Below are positions 43,801 to 51,614 of a stretch of DNA of 64,000 nucleotides, in pieces; the stretch's first letter is position 1; every line of letters begins with the position of its first letter. Below the pieces are notes generated by a model, which was not told where the DNA came from, did not search any database, and saw nothing but the letters and a program-made list of their open reading frames with translations. Source of the stretch: JALZCH01 sp036400075 (GTDB lineage: Bacteria > Acidobacteriota > Blastocatellia > Pyrinomonadales > Pyrinomonadaceae); NCBI GenBank assembly GCA_036400075.1, contig DASWLV010000002.1, positions 124,001 to 188,000 on the forward strand, written 5' to 3'. A program made the translations under genes and the position numbers.

Positions 43801-44916
43801 AGCATTAGCGGCGGTCCGTTTAAGGACATTACGCAAGCCGGCGGAATGTTTCTCAGCGGAGGTTATAACGGTTCCGTTAACAGTGCCGCGTACGGCACCC
43901 CGCTTGCGGGAAGAAATATTTGGACTGGAAACTCAAACGGCTATATCACCACTTCAATTCAGCTTCCCGCGTCAGCGAGCGGCGTCGCCGTTCAACTGAA
44001 ATGGAGAATGGGACACGATAACAGTAATCCGGGAGCTTCATACACGGGCTGGAACATTGACAGCATTGGGGTCATTAACAGCTATAGTTGTAATGAGCCG
44101 CCGCCGGTCGCCTTTACTACGCGCGGCGATTTTGACGGCGACACTAAAACCGACCGCGTGGTTTTCCGCAGCGGCGCGTGGTATCAGCTTCGTAGTCAAA
44201 ACAGCCAATCTTTCACTGTAAACTGGGGCATTCCGAGCGACATTCCGGTTTCGGGCGATTTCGACGGCGACCGCAAAGCCGATCCCGCCGTTTTCCGCAG
44301 CGGTGCGTGGTACGTTATGCAAAGCTCGAACAACACGATGTATGCGGCAAATTGGGGCGCGCCGGGCGACATTCCGGTTCCGGCTGATTACACCGGAGAC
44401 GGCAAAGACGACTTTGCGATTTTCCGCAACGGTTTGTGGGCTGTTTACCCGACGGGCGGCGGAGCGCCGATTTACCAAAGCTGGGGAATCCCGGGAGACA
44501 GACCTGTTGCCGGTAAATATGACAACGACGCGAAAACCGATCTTGCCGTTTTCCGCGCCGGAAACTGGTATATCCTGACTTCTTCCAACAATACGTTTCT
44601 ATCCGCTAACTGGGGCGTTTCCTCCGACACGCTCGTGCCGGGCGATTATACCGGCGACGGAATTGACGAAACCGCCGTTTTCCGCAACGGAACATGGTAT
44701 ATTCGCACTCTCACGGGAGAAATCTCGTCCATCCCCTGGGGACAAGCAGGCGATATTCCGGTTCCCGGCGATTACGACGGCGACCGCAGATTGGACGCCG
44801 CCGTTTTCCGACCGAGCGCGGGAGCGTGGTACGTTCTCGCCACGACTTCCGGCTTTAGCGGAACCGGCTGGGGACAAGCGGGCGACACGCCGATACCTGC
44901 AAACTACACGAAGTAA
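40900..44916 (+). CDS. Secreted fungalysin (M36) metallopeptidase with FG-GAP/VCBS-like repeats
   Basis: 1338 residues. Signal segment about 12-30 (LLLSFLTLGLIGALAVLP). An FTP-type propeptide runs about 100-230 and a PepSY-like part to about 330. The M36 catalytic domain includes HELTH at 538-542 and GRAMGEGWSDFYAL. Then come a CARDB-like sandwich (about 770-870) and a MAM-like part. Six C-terminal repeats of about 43 residues follow from about 1072 (GDFDGDRKADPAVFRSG, GDYTGDGIDETAVFRNG), each with an Asp-rich loop and a WG...DIPV turn. These are FG-GAP/VCBS-like, usually Ca-binding beta-propeller blades. It shares its catalytic class with the giant M36 at 27-33 kb but has a different C-terminus. 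Terminator follows. Confidence 0.9.
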   Translation: MKTGLREERKGLLLSFLTLGLIGALAVLPSQFRSTANEDTQEPGGHTKIENYDIRKDKSAAALNARAEFRAASGKPEMAAAEDREKIAANEKALLERFPTLEIKYNEELNNAELIAPRVGLRRAAKLTAPSTAKRPDNLRSFAKANNDLLAVTDSQVDNLKVAADYTNPNGELSFVHLEQEINGIPVFQGELKAGFTKRGEIVRVINNLAPGLEYNSVSSDFGSPEEAVRAAFKQVSRPMKDEEATRNAAASTEMKAVFGTGDWATTAEKMYFPTEAGVARPAWRVSIWESAAAYYVIVDAETGTMLWRKNLTNHQTQPVTYNVYANTTSLLKSLDSPAPLSPGPTNPEIGNQGFAATRTNVTLIGNEAPYTFNQRGWITDNTNATEGNNVRAGLDRSEPDGIDDVITGSPNRIFESPTWNPPPGTPGTESDDPVSQQAQRGAVIQMFYVVNRFHDETYRLGFTEAARNFQQQNFTGQGVPGDRILAEGQDSDPNNPSFNNANFTTEADGGRGKMQMYLWNGPNPDRDGTADAEIMVHELTHGLSNRLHSNASGLNTSMGRAMGEGWSDFYALSMLSETSDPINGIYSLASYSTFLRVTGFGGNYYYGIRRFPKAVMAFTGGPNNRPHNGLTFNHLNSNCNEVIDSISAYRHGQLANNQICDDIHNAGEIWSSALWEVRAKFIQQYGHGIGTRLVLQYVTDGMKLDPASPTMLDARNSIIAAAANGPNPDLDVALVWQGFAIRGMGYSASIQNAGIGALVTEAFDLPNVSVTNNFSFTDAAPGGDGDGFAEPGETLVLTVPVTNPTGSTITAVTVSANGGASVNYGDIANGATVTRTMNYLIPGTMACGSNLVLNFNINGSAGTNVVTRTLRIGAPVFGFQQNFDAVTAPNLPAGWTQTAIGSNTGWKTATASPDSAPNSAFTPDPAAAGGADLVSPVFTLNSSDAILNFRHKYDTEKDWDGGLLEISISGGPFKDITQAGGMFLSGGYNGSVNSAAYGTPLAGRNIWTGNSNGYITTSIQLPASASGVAVQLKWRMGHDNSNPGASYTGWNIDSIGVINSYSCNEPPPVAFTTRGDFDGDTKTDRVVFRSGAWYQLRSQNSQSFTVNWGIPSDIPVSGDFDGDRKADPAVFRSGAWYVMQSSNNTMYAANWGAPGDIPVPADYTGDGKDDFAIFRNGLWAVYPTGGGAPIYQSWGIPGDRPVAGKYDNDAKTDLAVFRAGNWYILTSSNNTFLSANWGVSSDTLVPGDYTGDGIDETAVFRNGTWYIRTLTGEISSIPWGQAGDIPVPGDYDGDRRLDAAVFRPSAGAWYVLATTSGFSGTGWGQAGDTPIPANYTK

Positions 44917-44932
44917 AAGGCAGAAGAAAATG

Positions 44933-44972
44933 AAAAGGCTGGAGAATTAATTAATTCTCCAGCCTTTTTCTT
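44933..44972 (+). terminator. Rho-independent terminator
   Basis: Stem aaaggctggagaatt / aattctccagccttt around aatt, with a T-rich tail; lies between the convergent M36 and DnaC-like genes. Confidence 0.87.
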
Positions 44973-44993
44973 TTTGAGATTTAATACCCGGTT

Positions 44994-45800
44994 TTATTGT
45001 TTACGACTCGGCGATTTATCAAAAGATTTGCGAAAATCCTCGCCTTCGATGTGAAGAGTTTGACACATTTCGTAGAGGCGCGAGCGAAGGCGAGCGCCGA
45101 TTCGGTCTTCGAGCGTTTCTTCGGTGTCGCGTCGGCGATTGTCTAAATAATTGGTCGTGAAAATCGTCAGTTTTTTGTCGTTGTAGCGCGTGTTGATGAT
45201 AAACATCATCGTGTCGCGCACCCAATCGGTCGGTTTCGACGCTCCAAGCTCGTCCAGGACTAAAACTTCAGTATCGAAAATCGGCTGAAGAACGCTCAAT
45301 TCGGATGTTTTTGAAACGGAATTATACGAATTTTGAATTTCTTTGAGCAGCGAGCCGAACTCGTAAAACAAACACGACACGCCTTTTTCGAGCATCAGCC
45401 GCAAAATCGAAACCGCGAGATGCGTTTTTCCGACGCCGACCGAGCCTGTAAAAAGCAAGCCGCGCTCGACTTTCGGATATGACAGCGCCAGATCGAAAGC
45501 GAGCTGATAAGCTCTGCCCTGCGACATATTTTTTCTTTGGTAACCGTCGAAACTGCAATTCAGATAACGCCGCGGAATCCGCGCGGCTTCGAGCAGTTTT
45601 TCGTAAGATTTTAATTTTCGGCATTCGCAGGGGCGAGCGCCGCGCTGCGGCACGATTTCCATTCCCGTTCCGTGACAACGCTCGCAGGCTTCGACCTCCG
45701 CGTCGTAATCTTCCGCAAACTTGGAGCGGTCAAACTCCGGCTCTGCTTCAGAACTCGACACAAGCGAAAGCTGATGAAATTTAAGTTGTTCCTTTGCCAT
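44994..45800 (-). CDS. DnaC/DnaI-like AAA+ ATPase (helicase loader)
   Basis: 268 residues. N-terminal zinc-binding-type motifs (CERCHGTG near 38-45 and CECRK near 58-62) precede the AAA+ core: Walker A GSVGVGKTH, Walker B VLVLDELGA, sensor TIFTTNYLD, and a final arginine-rich part DRIGARLRSRLYEMC. No transposase gene adjoins it, so it is less likely to be an IstB of IS21. A loader of the replicative helicase is the best call. Promoter at 45903-45930. Confidence 0.82.
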   Translation of the reverse strand: MAKEQLKFHQLSLVSSSEAEPEFDRSKFAEDYDAEVEACERCHGTGMEIVPQRGARPCECRKLKSYEKLLEAARIPRRYLNCSFDGYQRKNMSQGRAYQLAFDLALSYPKVERGLLFTGSVGVGKTHLAVSILRLMLEKGVSCLFYEFGSLLKEIQNSYNSVSKTSELSVLQPIFDTEVLVLDELGASKPTDWVRDTMMFIINTRYNDKKLTIFTTNYLDNRRRDTEETLEDRIGARLRSRLYEMCQTLHIEGEDFRKSFDKSPSRKQ

Positions 45801-45902
45801 TTACGATAGAACTGCGAGAAACCCGTGCTCGTTAGAACTCTGATTCATCGGAAAAGCCGTCAGAAATTGACTCCGTGAATGAACTACCAAATCTGATGTC
45901 GG

Positions 45903-45930
45903 ATTATAGCACCAGCCGCCAAAGTTTCAA
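45903..45930 (-). promoter_or_regulatory. Sigma-70-type promoter for the DnaC-like gene
   Basis: Minus-strand TTGAAA (45930-45925) and TATAAT (45908-45903), 16 bp apart, about 100 bases before the start codon. The rest of the 323-bp gap to the next gene holds no recognisable element. Confidence 0.65.
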
Positions 45931-46141
45931 GCAAAAAATTGCAAAATAAAATTCAGTAAAAATCGAGGCTAGACGCTAACCATTAACATTTCCGTAACAC
46001 GCTTTCGGAACAAAACCCTTGAACCTCAATTTTTCAATCGTTTACCAAGTTGAGAAACCGAAAATCTTTTTTCTCACTTGACCGGCTTTTGTCAAACAAC
46101 AAAAATATGCGAAACTGCCAACTTTGATTATAAATGATTTT

Positions 46142-46594
46142 ATGAGCATTTGGCGCGGTTTATTAAATCGTCTCGGTTTTATTGACACGGCGGCGGGGCG
46201 CAATCCAATTTATATTTTTTTGCTCGATGATGACCGTCGGCGTCATCGCTGGTTTCGCAAGCGTTTTGAACAGGACGAATTAGACATCGCCGAAACCGTT
46301 GAGGAAGCCAAGGAATATTTGCAAGCGAACAATTACGACGGAGTTTTTTTAGACCACGATTTGCTGCCCGAACATTACGACGGCGAAACCGACGACGAAA
46401 TGACAGGCTACGCCATCGCTCTCTGGCTCGCCCAAAATCCGAAAATCCAGCCCGCCGCAACTATTATCGTACACACGCGCAACGCCGACGCCGCCATCCG
46501 TATGGTCGAGAAATTACGAATTGCCGGGCGCAACGTCGAATACGTGCCGTTTCCGATGCTCGACGCCAGAATCAAAAATTACTGGAAAAGCTAA
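46142..46594 (+). CDS. Orphan receiver-type protein (cyclic-phosphate-processing receiver, cREC-like)
   Basis: About 150 residues from MSIWRGLLNRLG (46142; a Met six codons earlier at 46124 is possible). The receiver-like fold has IFLLDDDRRRHRWF at its first strand and YDGVFLDHDLLPEH where the phospho-acceptor site lies, with HDL rather than the usual DxxM. This layout occurs in a small family thought to handle cyclic phosphates rather than phosphotransfer. No histidine kinase is next to it. The assignment rests on the DDD and LDHD pattern. Confidence 0.7.
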   Translation: MSIWRGLLNRLGFIDTAAGRNPIYIFLLDDDRRRHRWFRKRFEQDELDIAETVEEAKEYLQANNYDGVFLDHDLLPEHYDGETDDEMTGYAIALWLAQNPKIQPAATIIVHTRNADAAIRMVEKLRIAGRNVEYVPFPMLDARIKNYWKS

Positions 46595-46597
46595 GAA

Positions 46598-46617
46598 TCA
46601 ATTACGAATTACGAATT
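46598..46617. repeat. Tandem heptamer repeat
   Basis: Two and a half copies of the 7-base unit attacga, the same unit as at 9864-9957, immediately after the receiver gene. No inverted partner was found here. Confidence 0.6.
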
Positions 46618-46731
46618 AAAAATGCGAGATTTCAAATTTGAGATTCTATTTTTTGGAACATCTTCGTTTCTGTGCGCGTTAAGCTATTCGGCTTTTCTTA
46701 GTTTCAAGAAATTCTAAAAGAGGAATATCTT

Positions 46732-46912
46732 ATGTCCAGGCTGTTGGCAACGCTTGTCGTCTCTCTCGTTTTCTCATTTTCCGTTTTCGCTCAAATGCAG
46801 AATGCACCGTCAGCTTGTGGCATTTGTTCGTGACGCGAACGGCAAGATTACGGAAGAAATCGTGGTTTTGATCAGCACCAATAGGGAAATTAGAGGGAAA
46901 AAAGTATATTAA
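46732..46912 (+). pseudogene. Broken small exported-protein gene
   Basis: A good ribosome site (agaggaatatctt) precedes ATG 46732. The first frame gives a signal peptide, MSRLLATLVVSLVFSFSVFA, and stops at 46833 after 33 residues. A second frame from 46802 reads RQLVAFVRDANGKITEE and closes at 46912. The two look like the start and end of one small secreted protein joined by a frameshift. A 33-residue peptide is the alternative. Confidence 0.45.
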
Positions 46913-47032
46913 CTTTCCGTTTAGCATAAGAAAGGCTTAAAACAGCACGCACTTCAAGCGAAAGAATTTGTAACCCTTTTCGAGTTTGGTGCGTATTCAA
47001 CCAGGCGAAATTATTGAAGTTTGTTGTATCAG

Positions 47033-48136
47033 ATGGAATTTTCAAAACAGCACAGGATTTTTAAATGGCTGATGATTTTCGGCATTTGGACGCTCGGCGG
47101 ATTCTTTTTTACCAGCCAGTTTCTTTTGCAGAATCAGCTTTCACAGCGCCCCATACCGGTTTATCAGGTCTTAGCGTGGCAATTGTTTTCGGGTTATGTG
47201 TGGTTTGCGCTGATGCCGGTGATTTTCTGGCTGGCTCGCCGTTTTTCGTTTGAACGCGGGCGTTTTTGGCGAAGCTTGCTGGTTCATATCGCCGCAAGCG
47301 TGGTTCTTTCGGCGGTTCAACTGGCGGTTGACGCGCTCGTTTTGCCGAAGCTCGGTTATCCGCCGAATCGCCAATTCGCTTCATTCGGAGAGGCTTATCG
47401 CTTTTTTCTGATCGTCAATCTGCATTTTTCGATGACGATTTACTGGGCTGTTTTGGGAATCAAATACGCCGTTAATTATTACCGGATGTATCAGGAGCGC
47501 GAATTGCGCGCCGCGCAGCTTGAAAATCAGCTCGCGCAATCTCGCCTTCAGGTTTTAAAAAACCAGCTTCACCCGCATTTTCTCTTTAACACGCTCAACA
47601 ATATTTCCGAATTGGTTTACAAAGACCCGGACGCCGCCGAGCAGATGATTGCGAGCTTGAGCGATTTGCTGCGGATTGCGCTCGATAAATTGGACGTTCA
47701 GGAAGTTCCTTTGCAGCAGGAATTGGAGTTTCTGGGCAAATATCTCGAAATCGAACAGATGCGTTTTCACGACCGTTTGGAGGTGAAATACGAAATCTCG
47801 TCTGATGCTTTAGACGCCCGCGTGCCGAATATGATTTTGCAGCCTTTGGTCGAAAACGCCATCAAATACGGCATCGCGCCGCGAGCCGAAGGCGGAACAA
47901 TCGAAATCGGTGCAAGCCGGGCAAACGGGCATTTAAATTTAAAAGTCGCCGATGACGGGCTTGGCGTTCCGTTCGGCGACGTGGCGAATTTGAGCGAAGG
48001 CGTCGGACTTTCAAACACGCGCGCCCGTTTGAAACATCTCTACGGCGCGGAGCATAATTTCGTATTGCAGACGCGCGACGGCGGCGGTTTGCGGCTTGAT
48101 TTGCAAATTCCTTTTCGCTCGAACGAGGAAAAATGA
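47033..48136 (+). CDS. LytS/YehU-type sensor histidine kinase
   Basis: About 367 residues from MEFSKQHR (47033; another Met four codons earlier). Four hydrophobic segments to about residue 150. A short coiled linker (ERELRAAQLENQLAQSRLQ) leads to the His_kinase domain with LHPHFLFNTLN holding the phospho-accepting His, and an ATPase end with QPLVENAIKYG and GLSNTRARL. There is no large extracellular sensor domain. It overlaps the response-regulator gene by 4 bp. The pair would act together in membrane or peptide signalling; the ligand is not visible. Confidence 0.92.
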   Translation: MEFSKQHRIFKWLMIFGIWTLGGFFFTSQFLLQNQLSQRPIPVYQVLAWQLFSGYVWFALMPVIFWLARRFSFERGRFWRSLLVHIAASVVLSAVQLAVDALVLPKLGYPPNRQFASFGEAYRFFLIVNLHFSMTIYWAVLGIKYAVNYYRMYQERELRAAQLENQLAQSRLQVLKNQLHPHFLFNTLNNISELVYKDPDAAEQMIASLSDLLRIALDKLDVQEVPLQQELEFLGKYLEIEQMRFHDRLEVKYEISSDALDARVPNMILQPLVENAIKYGIAPRAEGGTIEIGASRANGHLNLKVADDGLGVPFGDVANLSEGVGLSNTRARLKHLYGAEHNFVLQTRDGGGLRLDLQIPFRSNEEK

Positions 48137-48894
48137 AAATTTTGATTGTTGACGACGAGCCATTGGCACGCGAGCGAGTTCGCAGACACCTGCGCGACGA
48201 ACCGGGCATTGAAATCGTCGGCGAGGCGGGAAACGGCAGGGAAGCGGTCTCTGCAATCGAAGAAAAAACGCCGGATTTGGTTTTTCTGGACGTGCAGATG
48301 CCCGAAATGAACGGTTTTGACGTTCTGAAAGCTCTGGAGGAAAACAAAATTCCGGCGATTGTTTTTACCACCGCTTACGACAAATACGCGATTCAAGCGT
48401 TTGAATTTCACGCGCTCGATTATCTTCTCAAGCCTTTCAGCCGCGAGCGTTTTCGCCGCTCCGTCCGCCACGCCCGCGAGCAGCTTGAAAACTCCCGACA
48501 ATCCGGGAACATTGACGAACGGTTAGTTTCATTGCTCGAAAATTTAAAAGCCAAAAAATATCTCGAACGCATTGTCGTCAAAAACTCCGGTCGAGTGTTT
48601 TTTATCAAAACAGATGAGATTGACTGGATCGAAGCCGCCGGAAATTATTTAAAGCTCCACGTCGGGCGCGACGCGCATTTGATTCGGGAAACGATGCAGT
48701 CAATCGAAGCCAAACTCGACCCGGAAAAGTTTTTCCGCATTCACCGCTCAACTCTCGTCCAGATTGACCGCATCAAAGAACTGCACCCGCTTTTCGGCGG
48801 CGATTACGCCGTTATCCTACGCAACGGAACGGAGCTTAATTTAAGCCGCAATTACCGCGAGCGCCTCCCGGAGCTTTTCGGGAATTTGTCCTGA
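48133..48894 (+). CDS. LytTR-family response regulator
   Basis: 253 residues. Receiver domain about 1-120 with the phospho-acceptor Asp53 (LVFLDVQMPEMNG) and the conserved Lys in YLLKPF. LytTR DNA-binding domain about 145-250 (IDWIEAAGNYLKLH, FFRIHRSTLVQID, LNLSRNYRERL). Coupled to the kinase gene by overlap. Confidence 0.93.
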   Translation: MKILIVDDEPLARERVRRHLRDEPGIEIVGEAGNGREAVSAIEEKTPDLVFLDVQMPEMNGFDVLKALEENKIPAIVFTTAYDKYAIQAFEFHALDYLLKPFSRERFRRSVRHAREQLENSRQSGNIDERLVSLLENLKAKKYLERIVVKNSGRVFFIKTDEIDWIEAAGNYLKLHVGRDAHLIRETMQSIEAKLDPEKFFRIHRSTLVQIDRIKELHPLFGGDYAVILRNGTELNLSRNYRERLPELFGNLS

Positions 48895-49013
48895 ATTTGA
48901 TACGGTTCGTCACAGGTTTCTCTCGACTCGTCACATTTTCGTTGCCATTAAATAAGGAAAGGCGCAAAACTTAAGCCTCAAACTTCTTTCCGCATTTTCG
49001 AGGGCAATTCATT

Positions 49014-49208
49014 ATGTTGAAATCGGGCAAACTGAGAAAAACAAGTTCGCTGTCTTTTCGTCTGGGCGTCGCCGCGTTTGTTTTGGGCGTCGGTTTTGGT
49101 TACTCAATTACGGACGACAGAACGCCCGCCGAACAAATTGTCGCTCTCGGCGAGCGAGTGAAAACCGTTTTGTTTGTGAAAACCGCGGATGCCGAAAAAG
49201 AAGGGTAA
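49014..49208 (+). CDS. Small single-pass membrane protein, unknown
   Basis: 64 residues: basic N-terminus, one hydrophobic helix (about 17-30, VAAFVLGVGFGYSI), and a soluble tail. It follows the response-regulator gene by 120 bp and ends at a terminator. It may be a target of that system, but this is a guess from position. Confidence 0.5.
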   Translation: MLKSGKLRKTSSLSFRLGVAAFVLGVGFGYSITDDRTPAEQIVALGERVKTVLFVKTADAEKEG

Positions 49209-49230
49209 CAAAAGGAATAAAGGAAATTAA

Positions 49231-49270
49231 AAAAAAAGAGAGCTTGAAAATATTTTCAGCTCTCTTTTTT
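49231..49270. terminator. Bidirectional terminator
   Basis: Stem aaaaagagagct with agctctcttttt, and an inner palindrome around tgaaaatattttca; T-tracts at both ends. Lies between convergent genes. Confidence 0.87.
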
Positions 49271-49287
49271 ACGTTCAATATAGAGGG

Positions 49288-50349
49288 CTAAACTTTTTCC
49301 GTTTCAATTGCGATAACCGCGATTTTGCTCAAAGCCGAGACGAAATGATTGAAATTGGCAAAACGCTCGTCTTTGGTAAAACCTCGCCGATAACGAAAAT
49401 AAATTTGCTGAACGATGGCGGCGATTTTAAACGTGCCGAAAACGTAATAAAAAAGCAGGTTGGAAATATCGGCTCCCGTTTTTTCGGCGTAGCGTTCGGC
49501 AAGCGCGCGGCGTGAGAAATTTTCCATCAAAACTCTCGGATTAAACGGCTGAGAAAGCATAAATTGGGGGGCGCGTTTGTCCATCCAATAACCGAGCGTT
49601 GTTCCCAAATCCATCAGAGGCTCGCCGACGGTCGCCATTTCCCAATCCAGCACGCCGACGATTTCTGTTAAATCATCGGGTGCGAGCATCACGTTGTCGA
49701 ATTTGTAATCGTTGTGAACGAGAGCGGCTCGGTTCGATGTTGCTGGAACGTTCGCCCGCAGCCATTCGGTTGTAAATTCGATTTCCGGGCATTCGTCGGT
49801 TTTGGCGCGAAAATAGCGATCTATCCAGCCTGTTGTTTGTCTTTCGACATAGCCTTCGGGTTTTCCGAAATCGCCGAGTTCTGCCTGTTTGTAATCGAGA
49901 TTATGAAGCGCCGCCAAATTATCAATAAAGCTTTCGCAAACCGCTTTTTGCAATTCGGGCGAGCTTTGCACGGCATCAGGAGCAGAGCCGCGCAAAATGA
50001 CGCCGCGTTTTCTTTCCATTAGATAAAATTCCGAGCCGATGATTGATTCGTCCTGGCAGAAAAGAAGCGGTCGAGGCGCGGGCTGATAAATTTTCGACAA
50101 TTTTTCCAGCACGCGAAACTCGCGGCTCATATCGTGCGCGGTTTTGACCTGATTGCCAAATGGTGGGCGGCGCAAAACAAATTCTTCCGCGCCGATTTTG
50201 ACCAGATAAGTCAGATTCGAGCTGCCAGCGGGAAACTGCCGGATTTCGATTTCCGCGCTCGTTAAATTTAATTGCTCGCGCAAAAACTCGGAAAGATTCG
50301 CTTCGTTTAATTCCTCGCCTTGCCGGACTGTTTTTGTTTCGCTGCCCAT
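49288..50349 (-). CDS. Aminoglycoside-phosphotransferase-fold kinase (ACAD10/11 or LvaA-like)
   Basis: About 353 residues from MGSETKTVRQ (50349); a longer in-frame start at 50436 would overlap the divergent gene. Kinase-fold blocks: LVKIGAEEFVLRRPP (nucleotide Lys), ALVHNDYKFDNVML (catalytic HxD-like HND) and VLDWEMATVGEPLMDL (metal-binding DWE). This subfamily occurs as the N-terminal part of eukaryotic ACAD10/11 and as LvaA in Pseudomonas levulinate use. The acyl-CoA dehydrogenase gene 60 bp away on the opposite strand strengthens the link. It is not likely to be a resistance gene. Confidence 0.85.
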   Translation of the reverse strand: MGSETKTVRQGEELNEANLSEFLREQLNLTSAEIEIRQFPAGSSNLTYLVKIGAEEFVLRRPPFGNQVKTAHDMSREFRVLEKLSKIYQPAPRPLLFCQDESIIGSEFYLMERKRGVILRGSAPDAVQSSPELQKAVCESFIDNLAALHNLDYKQAELGDFGKPEGYVERQTTGWIDRYFRAKTDECPEIEFTTEWLRANVPATSNRAALVHNDYKFDNVMLAPDDLTEIVGVLDWEMATVGEPLMDLGTTLGYWMDKRAPQFMLSQPFNPRVLMENFSRRALAERYAEKTGADISNLLFYYVFGTFKIAAIVQQIYFRYRRGFTKDERFANFNHFVSALSKIAVIAIETEKV

Positions 50350-50408
50350 CACAGATTTCTTTTCGCCGGGTTTATTTTTTCGGTTGATTTTGCCAAAATG
50401 TCGGCGCA

Positions 50409-51614
50409 ATGGATTTCGATTATTCACAAAAAACACGCGAACTGCAAAAACGTCTCGAACGATTTTTCGAGGAAAACATTTATCCGAACGAAGCCGAATA
50501 TCAAAAACAAGTCGCCGAGGGCGAGCGCTGGAAAATTTTGCCTTTGATTGAAGAATTAAAGGAAAAGGCTAGAGCTGAAAATCTCTGGAATTTGTTTTTG
50601 CCCGACGAGCGATTCGGCGCGGGTCTGACGAATCTCGAATACGCTCCGCTCGCCGAAACAATGGGCAGAGTTTTCTGGTCGTCGGAAATTTTCAATTGTT
50701 CCGCGCCCGACACCGGTAATATGGAAGTTCTGGCGAAATACGGCACGCCGGAGCAGCAGGAAATCTGGCTCAAACCTTTGTTAAAGGGCGAAATCCGCTC
50801 GTGTTTTGCGATGACCGAACCTGAAGAGGCTTCGTCGGATGCCACTAACATCAAAAGCTTAATCAAGCCGGACGGCGATGATTATGTCATCAACGGCAGA
50901 AAATGGTGGACGACCGGCGCGGGCGATGTGCGTTGCAAGCTGGTGATTTTTATGGGCAAAACCGACGAAACTGCCCCGAAACATTTGCAGCAATCAATGA
51001 TTCTCGTTCCGATGGACACTGAAGGCGTCCGCATCGAAAGACTTTTAACTGTTTTCGGTTACGACGACGCGCCTCATGGACACGCCGAAATCACGTTTGA
51101 AAACGCCCGCATACCGAAAGAAAATCTGCTGCTCGGTGAAGGACGCGGTTTTGAAATCGCGCAGGGAAGACTCGGTCCGGGACGTATTCATCATTGTATG
51201 CGTTTGATTGGTTTGGCTGAACGCGCTTTGGAATTAATGTGCCGACGGGCGAAAACGCGAACCGCTTTCGGCAAAATTTTAGCCGAACACGGAACAATCA
51301 GAAATTGGATTGCCGAAGCCAGAATCGAGCTTGAACAAGCGCGTCTTCTGGTTTTAAAAGCCGCCTGGAAAATGGACGCGGCGGGAAACAAAGCGGCGCG
51401 ACGCGAGATTGCGATGATCAAAGTAGTTGCTCCGAACGCGGCATTGAAAATTGTTGACCGCGCGATTCAAACATTTGGCGGTGCTGGCGTTTCGCCTGAT
51501 TTTCCGCTCGCCAAATATTGGGCGGAAGCACGCGCTTTGAGAATCGCCGATGGACCTGATGAAGTTCATCTCGAATCAATCGCCAAAAACGAGTTGAAAA
51601 AGTATGAAAATTAG
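50409..51614 (+). CDS. Acyl-CoA dehydrogenase, ACAD10/11-like
   Basis: 401 residues starting MDFDYSQKTRELQ. Blocks: CFAMTEPEEASSDATNI (flavin/substrate), RKWWTTGAGDVRCK, RIHHCMRLIGLAERALELM, and the C-terminal FGGAGVSPDFPLAKYWAEAR. These resemble the C-terminal ACAD part of ACAD10/11. It would use FAD and act on acyl-CoAs or, by analogy, on phosphorylated hydroxyacyl-CoAs. It overlaps the acetyltransferase gene by 11 bp. Confidence 0.92.
   Translation: MDFDYSQKTRELQKRLERFFEENIYPNEAEYQKQVAEGERWKILPLIEELKEKARAENLWNLFLPDERFGAGLTNLEYAPLAETMGRVFWSSEIFNCSAPDTGNMEVLAKYGTPEQQEIWLKPLLKGEIRSCFAMTEPEEASSDATNIKSLIKPDGDDYVINGRKWWTTGAGDVRCKLVIFMGKTDETAPKHLQQSMILVPMDTEGVRIERLLTVFGYDDAPHGHAEITFENARIPKENLLLGEGRGFEIAQGRLGPGRIHHCMRLIGLAERALELMCRRAKTRTAFGKILAEHGTIRNWIAEARIELEQARLLVLKAAWKMDAAGNKAARREIAMIKVVAPNAALKIVDRAIQTFGGAGVSPDFPLAKYWAEARALRIADGPDEVHLESIAKNELKKYEN

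Noticed and set aside
44994..45800. IstB of an IS21-type element
   Set aside because: No IstA-type gene or terminal repeats nearby, and the N-terminal zinc motif points to a helicase loader.
49288..50349. Aminoglycoside resistance phosphotransferase
   Set aside because: It belongs to the ACAD-associated branch of the fold and sits beside an acyl-CoA dehydrogenase.
50350..50436. Upstream extension of the kinase-like gene
   Set aside because: It would overlap the start of the divergent dehydrogenase and adds a basic, low-complexity stretch.
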